NCBI GenBank assembly: GCA_013286315.1
Contig: JABDFX010000009.1
Span: 347 to 64,150, forward strand
Length of the DNA stretch: 63,804 nucleotides
Reading direction: 5' to 3'
Source: Bacteroidota bacterium
GTDB taxonomy: Bacteria; Bacteroidota; Bacteroidia; Chitinophagales; Chitinophagaceae
Shown: piece after piece, positions 52,424 through 60,764 of the stretch
Position numbering within the stretch: position 1 is the first letter of the stretch
Layout of the letters: every line of letters begins with the position of its first letter
Notes under the pieces: generated by a model
Told to the model about the DNA's origin: nothing
Seen by the model: the letters and a program-made list of their open reading frames with translations, nothing else
Databases searched by the model: none
Program-made: the position numbers and the translations under genes

Positions 52424-53749
52424 ATGAAATCTACGATACGGCAACCCATGGGCAGATACCGGTGGGTAGTGGTTAGTCTGCTTTTTTTTGCAACTACAAT
52501 CAACTACCTGGACAGGCAGGTGATTGGTTTGCTGAAAGATAATCTGGCAAAGGATTTCAGCTGGTCCGAAAAAGATTATAGCCGGATCGTGATGGCATTT
52601 TCAACTGCGTATGCCATTGCCCTGATGTTATTCGGTCGCCTGATTGATAAAATCGGGACCCGTCTGGGATATGCCATTTCTATTATCATATGGAGCGTAG
52701 CGGCGATGTTTCATGCACTGGCGACAGGAACCATCGGTTTCGGCATCGCGAGAACAGCCCTTGGTCTTGGCGAGGCAGGCAATTTTCCCGCTGCTATCAA
52801 AGCGGTGGCCGAATGGTTTCCAAAAAAAGACAGGGCGCTGGCTACCGGAATTTTCAACAGCGGAACCAATGTGGCAGCTATCATCGGTCCGCCGCTGATT
52901 GCATTGATTTTTTCTAATTATGGATGGCAGGAAGCATTTGTCTGGACGGGTTCGCTTGGGTTTATCTGGTTGATTTTCTGGTGGTGGTTGTACGAGGTTC
53001 CTTCCAGACAAAAAAAAATTACGAAGGAAGAATTCGAATACATCCATAGCGATCAGGATGAAGATATAAAGGATCGATCTCAAAAGCCGGGATGGTCGGG
53101 ATTATTTCGCCTGAGACAAACCTGGGCCATTATATTTGGAAAATTCCTGACGGATCCTGTCTGGTGGTTTTATCTTTTCTGGATTCCTTCCTATTTTAAC
53201 AGCACCTATCATTTGAATCTGACGAGCTCGGCCATTCATGTTTCCACCGTTTATATCGTAGCGAGTTTTGGAAGTATACTGGGTGGATATTTATCCGGAT
53301 GGCTGATCAGAAGAGGAATCCCGATTTATAAAGCGAGGAAATATTCCATGTTCATTTTTGCCTGTTGTGTGGTCCCCATTTTTTTTGTCAGATATACGAA
53401 TGGCATCTGGCCCGCTGTCTGGCTGATCAGTATGGCAGCTGCTGCTCACCAGGCATGGAGTGCGACGATTTATACAGTGGCCGGTGATATGTTTCCCAAA
53501 AAAATTCTGAGCTCGGTGATCGGAATCGGTGGCATGGCCGGGTCTGCGGGTGGCATTCTTTTTCCTTTTCTGATTGGAATCATACTTGATCATTTCAAAT
53601 TATTGGGTGCATTGGGCACAGGATACAATATTATTTTTGGTATTTGTGCCGGTGCGTATTTACTCGCCTGGGGTATCATGCAGTTACTTTATAAACCGGA
53701 GATTAGTGTGGTGAATGTGGAAGCCACCCTTCCACATCCACCACACTAA
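52424..53749 (+). CDS. exuT: MFS hexuronate transporter (ExuT/GudP-like)
   Basis: 441 residues, 12 predicted TMs. Motifs: TINYLDRQVIGLLKDNL, GRLIDKIGTRLGYAIS (MFS loop 2-3), ARTALGLGEAGNFPAAIKAVAEWFP (anion/carboxylate family signature), and SVIGIGGMAGSAGGILFP. It imports hexuronates with H+. It directly follows eda with no gap. Its last 15 codons (VVNVEATLPHPPH) and stop are read from a palindromic element (53704-53747), so the C-terminal tail is probably not ancestral. Symbol given by function and operon context. Confidence 0.88.
   Translation: MKSTIRQPMGRYRWVVVSLLFFATTINYLDRQVIGLLKDNLAKDFSWSEKDYSRIVMAFSTAYAIALMLFGRLIDKIGTRLGYAISIIIWSVAAMFHALATGTIGFGIARTALGLGEAGNFPAAIKAVAEWFPKKDRALATGIFNSGTNVAAIIGPPLIALIFSNYGWQEAFVWTGSLGFIWLIFWWWLYEVPSRQKKITKEEFEYIHSDQDEDIKDRSQKPGWSGLFRLRQTWAIIFGKFLTDPVWWFYLFWIPSYFNSTYHLNLTSSAIHVSTVYIVASFGSILGGYLSGWLIRRGIPIYKARKYSMFIFACCVVPIFFVRYTNGIWPAVWLISMAAAAHQAWSATIYTVAGDMFPKKILSSVIGIGGMAGSAGGILFPFLIGIILDHFKLLGALGTGYNIIFGICAGAYLLAWGIMQLLYKPEISVVNVEATLPHPPH
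53704..53747. repeat. Palindromic element B2 inside the transporter 3' end
   Basis: AGTGTGGTGAATGTGGAAG (53704-53722) and CTTCCACATCCACCACACT (53729-53747) form a 19-bp inverted repeat with one mismatch and a 6-bp loop. It is a minimal copy of the B1/B3 family. It encodes the C-terminal tail of the MFS transporter, and the stop TAA starts at its last base. Confidence 0.88.
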
Positions 53750-53771
53750 AAAGTATTTACCTTCGCAGGGA

Positions 53772-55079
53772 ATGAATGATTTTATCGCGGCCCGCTCCCA
53801 AATGGCGCTGTCGCTGGCATTTCATATTATCTTTTCCTGTATCGGAATGGTCATGCCTTTTTTTATGGCCGTGTCACACTATTATTATTTGAAAACAGGG
53901 AAAACCGTTTTCCGCAACATCACAAAAGCCTGGAGCAAGGGAGTAGCCATTTTTTTTGCAACCGGCGCGGTTTCAGGTACGGTACTTTCTTTTGAACTCG
54001 GATTATTGTGGCCCGTTTTTATGAAAAATGCCGGACCCATATTCGGATTACCGTTTTCACTCGAAGGGACTGCCTTTTTTATTGAAGCCATCGCCCTTGG
54101 ATTTTATTTGTATGGCTGGGGGAAATTCAACAAATGGTTTCATTGGTTCACCGGCGTTGTGGTTGGAGTCAGTGGATTGATTTCCGGCATTCTGGTAGTT
54201 GCAGCGAATGCCTGGATGAACAGTCCGGCAGGTTTTGAATTTGCGGATGGGAAATATTTCAATATCGATCCGGTGAAAGCGATGTTCAATGATGCATGGT
54301 TTTCGCAGGCCCTGCACATGTGTCTGGCGGCTTTTGTGGCCACAGGATTTGCTGTTGCCGGGGTGCATGCACTGATGGTGGTAAAAAGAAAAAATATCGA
54401 ATTCCATACAAAATCTTTTCGAATTGCAGCGCTGTTTGCCTGCGTAGCCGCGCTCCTGCAACCCATCAGTGGTGATCACTCTGCCAAAGATGTTGCACAT
54501 CGTCAGCCGGCTAAACTGGCTGCAATGGAAGCTGTTTTTGAAACAGGAACCCATGTTCCTTTGTTGATCGGCGGCATTCCGGATGAAAAAACAGGCCAGA
54601 TAAAATATGGATTTGAAATACCCGGCATGCTCAGCTTCATGATCAGTGGTAATACAAACACTGAAGTGAAGGGACTCGATCAGTTCGCGTTAGCTGACCG
54701 GCCACCGGTGCTTATTACGCATATCGCATTTCAGATCATGGTTGGGCTGGGTATGTGTATGTTCGCTGTGAGTATTTTATATTTTTTTGTTTTATGGAAG
54801 AAGCGAAACTTCGAAAAAAATCTTTGGCTTCTGAAGTTATTCGCCCTATCCACACCGCTGGGTTTTATGGCCGTGGAAGCCGGATGGGTCGTTACAGAAG
54901 TGGGCCGTCAGCCCTGGATCCTGCACGGCATTTTGCGAACGAGAGACGCCGTTACCCCGATGCCGGGAATTCAATATACTTTTTATCTTTTTACACTTAT
55001 TTATATTTCACTGGCCGTCGTGGTCACATTGCTTTTATACAGACAGATAAAAATGGTTCCTGTCAAGTATGACATTTAA
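53772..55079 (+). CDS. cydA: Cytochrome bd ubiquinol oxidase subunit I
   Basis: 435 residues from MNDFIAARSQ (53772); the longer frame from 53715 overlaps the MFS stop and lacks sense. His18 in MALSLAFHIIFSC is the b595 ligand position. ALHMCLAAFVATGFAVAGVHAL carries the b558 His, and GWVVTEVGRQPWI is the TM with the conserved Gly-Arg-Gln. The quinol loop is short (HRQPAKLAAMEAVFETGT...), typical of the CIO/short-loop type. It reduces O2 with quinol without proton pumping, for low O2. cydB follows 254 bp later. A 60-bp stretch from its last codons is duplicated downstream. Confidence 0.93.
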   Translation: MNDFIAARSQMALSLAFHIIFSCIGMVMPFFMAVSHYYYLKTGKTVFRNITKAWSKGVAIFFATGAVSGTVLSFELGLLWPVFMKNAGPIFGLPFSLEGTAFFIEAIALGFYLYGWGKFNKWFHWFTGVVVGVSGLISGILVVAANAWMNSPAGFEFADGKYFNIDPVKAMFNDAWFSQALHMCLAAFVATGFAVAGVHALMVVKRKNIEFHTKSFRIAALFACVAALLQPISGDHSAKDVAHRQPAKLAAMEAVFETGTHVPLLIGGIPDEKTGQIKYGFEIPGMLSFMISGNTNTEVKGLDQFALADRPPVLITHIAFQIMVGLGMCMFAVSILYFFVLWKKRNFEKNLWLLKLFALSTPLGFMAVEAGWVVTEVGRQPWILHGILRTRDAVTPMPGIQYTFYLFTLIYISLAVVVTLLLYRQIKMVPVKYDI

Positions 55080-55328
55080 GCGAAACGCTTAACGCTTAAC
55101 GCGTAACGCATTAAGGTTCCTGTCAAGTATGACATTTAAGCGAAACGCTTAACGCTTAACGCTTAACGCGTAACGCATTAATTTGAAAATGTAGAAATGT
55201 ATTGTGTAACGCGTAACGCATTAATTTGAAAATGTAAAAATGTATTGCGTAACGCGAAACGCGTAACGCGTAAATTTGAAGATATAAAAATGTATTGCGT
55301 TACGCGTCACGCGTTATGCTTTAAGCCC
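55055..55328. repeat. Heptamer array and tandem duplications between cydA and cydB
   Basis: 55055-55114 and 55115-55181 are direct copies of a 60-bp unit that includes the last eight codons and stop of cydA; the second copy has one more 7-bp unit (CGCTTAA). After it come three units of about 44-50 bp, each containing ATTTGAAAATGTA, ATGTATTG and then AACGCGT-class heptamers, up to the cydB start at 55334. No gene fits in the space. Confidence 0.92.
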
Positions 55329-55333
55329 GAAGG

Positions 55334-56347
55334 ATGGTTTATATAGTTATTGCTTATTTATGGACAGCCATTTTACTTTATCTGCTTCTGGGCGGAGCTG
55401 ATTTTGGTGCGGGCATTATCGAGCTGTTTACGTCAGACGATAATAAGATCAAAACATCTGTGAAAATGTCACGTACGATCGGACCGATCTGGGAAGCTAA
55501 CCATATGTGGCTGATCATCGTGATCGTTATTTTATTTACCGGCTTTCCGGATATTTACGCATCAGTATCAACCTATCTGCATATTCCTTTATTAATCATG
55601 CTCATGGGAATTATTGCAAGAGGTACTGCTTTTGCATTCCGTCACTATGATGCGGTTGAAGATTTTATGCAGGCCGTCTATAATAAAATATTCCGTTATT
55701 CCAGTTTTATAACTCCATTTTTTCTTGGCATCATTGCGGCCAGCGCAGTTTCAGGCACTATCAACCCGGATGCAAAGGGTTTTGCTGATGCCTATATTTT
55801 TTCATGGCTGCATTTTTTTTCAATTTCGGTTGGATTGTTTACAGTATGCATTTGTGGATATCTGGCAGCGATTTTTTTGATCGGTGAAACCGAAACACCT
55901 GAAGAACGCAGGCGATATATTGTTAAAGCCAGATCCATGAATATAGCAGCGGTTATTTCGGGAGCGCTTGTTTTTCTCGCTGCGGCCCATGATCATGTGC
56001 CACTGACCAAATGGTTGTTTGGAAATCCCGTGGGTATAGCAGCTATCGCAGCCGCCATTGCTTCATTGATTTTGCAATGGATCCTGATACGGCATGGGCA
56101 GAAAATAATTATTCGTATGCTGGCCGGATTCCAGATTACCATGCTGCTGGTAGCAACCACATTATTTCATTACCCAAAGATTATTTTATTTTCAGGAGAA
56201 CGATATCTTTCATTATTGGAACATCATGGGGATGATAAGGCCATCGAGTCCCTCGCCATGGCATTACTGATTGGAAGCTTATTTATTTTGCCTGCGCTTT
56301 TTTATCTCATCTACAGCTTTCAGAAAAAACAGCCAGGCGAAGTTTGA
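55334..56347 (+). CDS. cydB: Cytochrome bd ubiquinol oxidase subunit II
   Basis: 337 residues. VYIVIAYLWTAILLYLLLGGADFGAGIIELF is the first membrane segment with the Gly-Ala-Asp-Phe-Gly motif of CydB; EANHMWLIIVIVILFTGFPDIYASVS is typical second. Eight to nine TMs in all. It pairs with CydA to form the oxidase. The two genes are separated by a 254-bp repeat block rather than the usual short gap, so they may be separately controlled or the RNA may be processed there. No CydX or CydDC is seen here. Confidence 0.94.
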   Translation: MVYIVIAYLWTAILLYLLLGGADFGAGIIELFTSDDNKIKTSVKMSRTIGPIWEANHMWLIIVIVILFTGFPDIYASVSTYLHIPLLIMLMGIIARGTAFAFRHYDAVEDFMQAVYNKIFRYSSFITPFFLGIIAASAVSGTINPDAKGFADAYIFSWLHFFSISVGLFTVCICGYLAAIFLIGETETPEERRRYIVKARSMNIAAVISGALVFLAAAHDHVPLTKWLFGNPVGIAAIAAAIASLILQWILIRHGQKIIIRMLAGFQITMLLVATTLFHYPKIILFSGERYLSLLEHHGDDKAIESLAMALLIGSLFILPALFYLIYSFQKKQPGEV

Positions 56348-56497
56348 ACGCTTAACGCGTAACGCTTAACGCATTAAGTGCAACATGGACATTTTAAAAT
56401 GTAAATATGTATTGCTTTAAGCTTCGCATAAGCGTTACGCATTACGCGTTAAGCATAAAGCGTTACGCGTTCCGCGTTACGCGTTAAGCGTTAAGTG
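56348..56497. repeat. Heptamer arrays between cydB and the VWA gene
   Basis: AACGCTT, AACGCGT, AACGCTT, AACGCAT units follow the cydB stop on the plus strand, then an ATTTTAAAATGTAAATATGTATTGC stretch similar to the cydA-cydB block. On the other side GCGTTAAGC-type units run up to the VWA gene's stop. Each gene thus has an array in its own sense, making a convergent pair. Confidence 0.9.
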
Positions 56498-58288
56498 TTA
56501 TTGTTCCTCAACAACTTTTTTCTTCTTCTTGTCCTTATGATAAATTTTCCTTGCTTTTTCAATCAGCTGGATGTATTCAGTTTGTGATACGTCACTGGAT
56601 TCATAGCTTGCTTTGGCTATCAGGGAAAGTTCATCCCAACTGGTTTTTGCAGTATAAGAGGATTTTTTCAGCAGTCCTCCGAACAACGCAACGGAGGCGG
56701 AAAAACGGTAGTAATTCGGAAGATCCGCAAAGGGCACAAAGTGATAGGCCACGTCAAATTCCTCCAGATGGTTGATATTTTCAACGGGCAACTGGTAATG
56801 CATTCTCATTTTAGCAAAAGGAACAGTATGAAATGTATTCACTGTTTCCAATTGCACAGGATCTATTTCTATCAGGGCCATCAACGAATGTCCGGATCCG
56901 ATTTCACCTCCCTGTAATACATTCAACGTGTCCTCCAATGCGCTTGCCTTGTTATCAAAACCGATCAGGCGATAGCTTTTAACGACAGCCGGATCAAAAC
57001 GGATATCGATATATGCATCTTTTGCAACAGCGTAAATAGTTTGTGCAAATTCCTGCATCAAAACTTTTTCGGCTTCCTTCTCATTGTCCAGGTAGGCAAA
57101 ATTTCCTTTGCCCTGGTTGGCCAGTACTTCCAGTTTTGAATCTTTATAATTTCCCATGCCAACGCCCAAACACGTGAGATAAATTTCAGAGGAACGGTAG
57201 CTATTGATGAGTTGATTGAGCTCTTCCTCTGATTGCTGACCCACATTAAAATCTCCGTCTGTTGCGAGGATCACACGGTTGGTGCCGCCCTTGATAAAAG
57301 TGCTTTTTGCCAGCTGGTAAGCTGCGCGAATGCCGCCCTCCCCGGGTGTAGATCCGCCGGCTTCCAGTTGCGCAATGGACTCAAGAATTTTCTTTTTTTC
57401 CGCCCCGCTGGTTGGCGTAAGCCATACTCCGTTCACACCGCCATAGACTACAATGGAAACTGTATCCATCTGACGAAGGTTATTGATCATGAGGCTGAAT
57501 GCGGATTTTAACAGGGGCAACCGGTTCGGCAGGTCCATCGAGCCGGATACATCGATCAGGAAAACAAGATTGGCCGGCGGGATACTATCCAGCCTTGCTT
57601 TTTTTGCGCAAATATTTAAGAACAGTAACTCGTGCGCGGCATTCCAGGGGCAGGAAGAAATAATCGACTGGTAGTTAAAAACACTGTCGTAACCCGGCTC
57701 AGTATAATGAATGTTGAAGTAGTTCATCATTTCTTCCAGACGAATGGCATCCGGAGGAACGATATTATCCAGATTGATAAAGCGCCGGATATTACTATAA
57801 GAAGCTTTATTGATATTGATGGCAAAGCCCGTTTCCGGATATTCATCAGCCGGTATGAATGGGTTTTCGAGTAGTGAGCTATAGGTCTCCGCACCAACGG
57901 TCCAGCGGTTTCTCATCTCTGACGACAGGTTCCTGGTTAAAGACCATAACCGGTTTGAAGGTTTTGGTGGCGGAGCAAAACGTGCTTTAAGAGTGATCGT
58001 TTGATATTTATCTGCATTTACGGCGACTATATTGGTGTAAAATCCATCAGCGACAATGGTCATGGTATCCAGTGCCCGTGGAATGGTGATACCAAAGCCG
58101 CCCATGGATCCGGAATAGTATAAGTACTCGCTGGACTGGAGCCGGATTTTTACATTGCTGACGGGATTTTTCTGTTCATCCCTGATTTCGCCCCGGAGAT
58201 AGTATTGTCCATGGCCCTGCAGGCAGGTGCATAAGGCTATACATATGGTTAGCACGGTTTTCAAATAGAATATATTGGTTACGGGCAA
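56498..58288 (-). CDS. VWA-domain protein (YfbK-like) with CarboxypepD-like N-domain
   Basis: 596 residues with a signal or anchor (NIFYLKTVLTICIALCTC). Residues about 30-100 are a carboxypeptidase-regulatory-like beta domain (YLRGEIRDEQKNPVSNVKIR). A von Willebrand N-terminal segment follows (ENPFIPADEYPETGFAININKASYSN split), then the VWA domain at about 240-400 with MIDAS FLIDVSGSMDLPNR, Thr, and VILATDGDFNVG. A DUF3520-type C-terminal region ends in a Lys-rich tail. YfbK-type proteins are exported and bind partners through the metal-dependent site. Role is unknown. It ends at a heptamer array shared with cydB. Confidence 0.9.
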   Translation of the reverse strand: MPVTNIFYLKTVLTICIALCTCLQGHGQYYLRGEIRDEQKNPVSNVKIRLQSSEYLYYSGSMGGFGITIPRALDTMTIVADGFYTNIVAVNADKYQTITLKARFAPPPKPSNRLWSLTRNLSSEMRNRWTVGAETYSSLLENPFIPADEYPETGFAININKASYSNIRRFINLDNIVPPDAIRLEEMMNYFNIHYTEPGYDSVFNYQSIISSCPWNAAHELLFLNICAKKARLDSIPPANLVFLIDVSGSMDLPNRLPLLKSAFSLMINNLRQMDTVSIVVYGGVNGVWLTPTSGAEKKKILESIAQLEAGGSTPGEGGIRAAYQLAKSTFIKGGTNRVILATDGDFNVGQQSEEELNQLINSYRSSEIYLTCLGVGMGNYKDSKLEVLANQGKGNFAYLDNEKEAEKVLMQEFAQTIYAVAKDAYIDIRFDPAVVKSYRLIGFDNKASALEDTLNVLQGGEIGSGHSLMALIEIDPVQLETVNTFHTVPFAKMRMHYQLPVENINHLEEFDVAYHFVPFADLPNYYRFSASVALFGGLLKKSSYTAKTSWDELSLIAKASYESSDVSQTEYIQLIEKARKIYHKDKKKKKVVEEQ

Positions 58289-58308
58289 TCTGTTAACTAT
58301 AACGTTCT

Positions 58309-58845
58309 TTACTCAGATAGCTGATAAATTGAGGCTGTATTCCTTCCAAGGCCGTTATAGTCCAAACCATAGCCCACTACAAATTTATCAGGAATTTCGA
58401 ATCCTTTATAATCTACTTTCAGTGGATATACTGTTGCCGCCGGTTTATGTAAGAGGGCAACGATCTTAAGAGAGGCCGGCTGCTGATGCATTAACTGCGG
58501 AAGAAATTCGTTCAGGGTCTTACCGGTATCCACAATATCTTCCAGGATCACTACATGACGGTCATATAATTCGATATCCAGTCCAATCGCAGTTATCACC
58601 TGTCCGGATGATTTCATTCCTTTATAAGAAGCCAGTTTTATAAAAGAAATCTCCGCATCGATTATAAGGGATTTAAAAAGATCAGCAGCAAAAATGAAAG
58701 CGCCATTCAGAACGGCGATGAAAATGGGGTTTTTATGCTCGTAATCCCTATTCAGGGCATTAGCCAATTCGCCTACTTTCTGTTGTATGTCTTCTTTGGA
58801 AATATAAAGGGTAAAAATTTTATCATGTATTCGAATCCTGGTCAT
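58309..58845 (-). CDS. hpt: Hypoxanthine phosphoribosyltransferase
   Basis: 178 residues. PRPP motif VVILEDIVDTGKTLNEFL (the ED..DTG loop), ISFIKLASYKGMKSSGQV (flexible loop with SY) and IPDKFVVGYGLDYNGLGRNTASI at the C-terminus, as in hypoxanthine-guanine PRTases. It salvages hypoxanthine and guanine to IMP and GMP in the cytoplasm. It is 8 bp from the glucosaminidase gene on the same strand, so co-transcription is likely though unrelated in role. Confidence 0.95.
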   Translation of the reverse strand: MTRIRIHDKIFTLYISKEDIQQKVGELANALNRDYEHKNPIFIAVLNGAFIFAADLFKSLIIDAEISFIKLASYKGMKSSGQVITAIGLDIELYDRHVVILEDIVDTGKTLNEFLPQLMHQQPASLKIVALLHKPAATVYPLKVDYKGFEIPDKFVVGYGLDYNGLGRNTASIYQLSE

Positions 58846-58853
58846 ATGATGTT

Positions 58854-59882
58854 TTAGGAGGAGGGGATAGTCGTTTTTATGCTGGCTGAATTTTTCAGGG
58901 CTGGTTTGTTTCCAGCCATCATTTGCAGGTAGAGCTTTTCACCGGGCGCCGGTTCTTCCCCCGGTCTCAACCGGTTGAACGCGAGAATACTTTCATAACG
59001 TATTCCTTCTGACTGACATATGGAGTATATGGATTCTCCGGGCTGAACAATGTGAAAAGCAGTAAATCCGATTTTTCTCTTACGCTGCAGAAAAATAAGT
59101 TGATCATTACTGAGGATGTCTTCCTGTTTCATATCATTAAACTCAAGCAGGTGAGCCAGGGGAATTTCATATTGGTTTGACAGGTACAATAGCGAAACGC
59201 CTGCCTTCGCATAGATACATTTTGCAGCGTTGATGGAAAATGCGCCATCCGGATATAAAGTGGCGGGAGCAGCCTTTTGTATGGATGAATCTGTGAAACC
59301 CGGCAGGGAGGCGCGCATCATATCACCGGCAAGACTGCCTTCCACAGGCTGTTCTGCCGGAAGCTTACCCATCGCAATCAGGCTGTATTTTTCGAGATCA
59401 TAATCTTCGATCAGTTTTATCAGGATCTGTGAATATTTAATGTTCGTAGCATAACCCGCTTTTTTTAAACCGTAGGCCCATCCTTCGTAATCTTCCGGAT
59501 TTAATTTAAAAAGTAAGGCATAGCGGGGTGTCTGTTTTAAATAATCCGAATGGTCTTTGTATGAATCCGCAGCGATCGCATAACTGCGAAAACATTCTCC
59601 TTTCGCATCGTCATCATGATAAACAGTCTGACCCGTCCAGGACGCCTTGCATTTTATCCCGAAATGATTATTGGAGGCGATGACCAGTTCGCTGGTACCG
59701 GCGCTGGTTTCATGTATTCCCTGGGCCAGAATAATGGAGGCAGGGACACCGGATCGCTGCATTTCAGCGATCGCCAGAAATTTATATGTATTGATATAGG
59801 CATTTACCTGCTCAGGAGTTTGCGCAGATACCCAACCGGAAAAGGACATTATAATAAGCAGTATCTGAAGTTTTAAACGCAT
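58854..59882 (-). CDS. Exported glucosaminidase (GH73-like) with LysM domain
   Basis: 342 residues. Signal peptide MRLKLQILLIIMSFSGWVSA. Glucosaminidase domain about 25-180: ASIILAQGIHETSAGTSEL with catalytic Glu58, NNHFGIKCKASW, DHSDYLKQTPRYALLF and GYATNIKYSQILIKLIEDYDL. A C-terminal LysM-like repeat (FHIVQPGESIYSICQSEGIRYESI split, LRPGEEPAPGEKLYLQ) at about 275-325 binds peptidoglycan, and an earlier weaker LysM may exist near 215-260. It cleaves between GlcNAc and MurNAc in the wall, for cell separation or growth. Neighbours are Hpt downstream and an O-methyltransferase upstream. Confidence 0.94.
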   Translation of the reverse strand: MRLKLQILLIIMSFSGWVSAQTPEQVNAYINTYKFLAIAEMQRSGVPASIILAQGIHETSAGTSELVIASNNHFGIKCKASWTGQTVYHDDDAKGECFRSYAIAADSYKDHSDYLKQTPRYALLFKLNPEDYEGWAYGLKKAGYATNIKYSQILIKLIEDYDLEKYSLIAMGKLPAEQPVEGSLAGDMMRASLPGFTDSSIQKAAPATLYPDGAFSINAAKCIYAKAGVSLLYLSNQYEIPLAHLLEFNDMKQEDILSNDQLIFLQRKRKIGFTAFHIVQPGESIYSICQSEGIRYESILAFNRLRPGEEPAPGEKLYLQMMAGNKPALKNSASIKTTIPSS

Positions 59883-59891
59883 CAGCCGATT

Positions 59892-60530
59892 TTATTTTTT
59901 GCGGATCAGATAAACGCCATCCCGAAGTGTCAGCATTATTTTTTCCACCCGGTCGTCTGAATTTATCATTTCATTAAAAGCCTGGATGGCTTTTGCACTC
60001 TTTCCTTTTACTTCCTTTTCCAGTACCTGTCCGTGAAACAAAACGTTATCTGCCATGATCAGACAGCCGGGTTTAAGTTTTGGAACCAGGGCCTGATAAT
60101 AATCTGCATATCCCGTTTTATCGGCATCTATAAATATCAGATCCCAGGGGTAATGAAGTGTATTGAGCAGCTCTAACGCGTTTCCGGTGTGTAAAATTAT
60201 TTTATTAGCTGTTTTAGATTTCTTAAAGTTTTCCCGGGCAGCTGCAGCTGCTTCCTCATCGATCTCGATGGTATGCAGTTCCCCACCCGGTTTCAGACCT
60301 TTTTCCAGGCATAAAGCACTGTAACCCAGGAATGTACCTATTTCAAGGATATACATTGGATTTAGTAAACGGCTGATCATTTCCAGGAATTTCCCCTGCA
60401 AGGCACCACTCAGCATATGTGCCTCCGGATGATCCCGCATCGTTTGGGCTTCGATTTCATTCAGCAGGCTGTCTTCCTGCCTGGAGTGATTTTCGGCATA
60501 AATCTGCGCCTTTGGGTTGATCAGGTCCAT
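59892..60530 (-). CDS. SAM-dependent O-methyltransferase (catechol/caffeoyl-CoA type)
   Basis: 212 residues. Class I methyltransferase: MYILEIGTFLGYSALCLEKGL (motif I, GTFxGYS), LHTIEIDEEAAAAA (motif II acidic), DLIFIDADKTGYADYYQ (Asp metal ligand) and IMADNVLFHG (AxNV). These match the cation-dependent O-MT family (SafC, CCoAOMT). It methylates a catechol-like hydroxyl; substrate unknown. It is 9 bp upstream of the glucosaminidase gene on the same strand. Confidence 0.94.
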   Translation of the reverse strand: MDLINPKAQIYAENHSRQEDSLLNEIEAQTMRDHPEAHMLSGALQGKFLEMISRLLNPMYILEIGTFLGYSALCLEKGLKPGGELHTIEIDEEAAAAARENFKKSKTANKIILHTGNALELLNTLHYPWDLIFIDADKTGYADYYQALVPKLKPGCLIMADNVLFHGQVLEKEVKGKSAKAIQAFNEMINSDDRVEKIMLTLRDGVYLIRKK

Positions 60531-60569
60531 TTTTACAAATTTACATATTCATGGATAAACACGGTACTA

Positions 60570-60764
60570 ATGTGGTGAATGTGGAAGGTGGGGAATGTGG
60601 GAATTCAAAGTGGAGTGTACTAATGACAGTGTGGTCGTGTGAGATTTTTGACGATAAATAGCAAAACCCAGCGGGGCGAAAGTATTGTCCCACACTTCTA
60701 CATTATCATTAGTACACTCCACTTTGAATTCCCACATTTCTCACCCTTCCACGTTCACCACACT
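60570..60764. repeat. Palindromic element B3 between O-methyltransferase and symporter genes
   Basis: 195 bp. Left arm starts TGTGGTGAATGTGGAAGG, right arm ends CCTTCCACGTTCACCACA. Internal arms match for about 70 bp, including GGGAATTCAAAGTGGAGTG and its complement, around a loop with CCCAGCGGGGCGAAAG. The right end includes the symporter gene's stop codon region (60763-60765). No ORF inside. Best copy of the family. Confidence 0.9.

Noticed and set aside
54057-54554. A 165-residue antisense ORF inside cydA
   Set aside because: Shadow of cydA; the sense frame has full cytochrome bd features.
55055-56497. Phage or plasmid origin iterons
   Set aside because: The repeats are 7-bp arrays at gene ends like many others in the window; no rep or par gene nearby.
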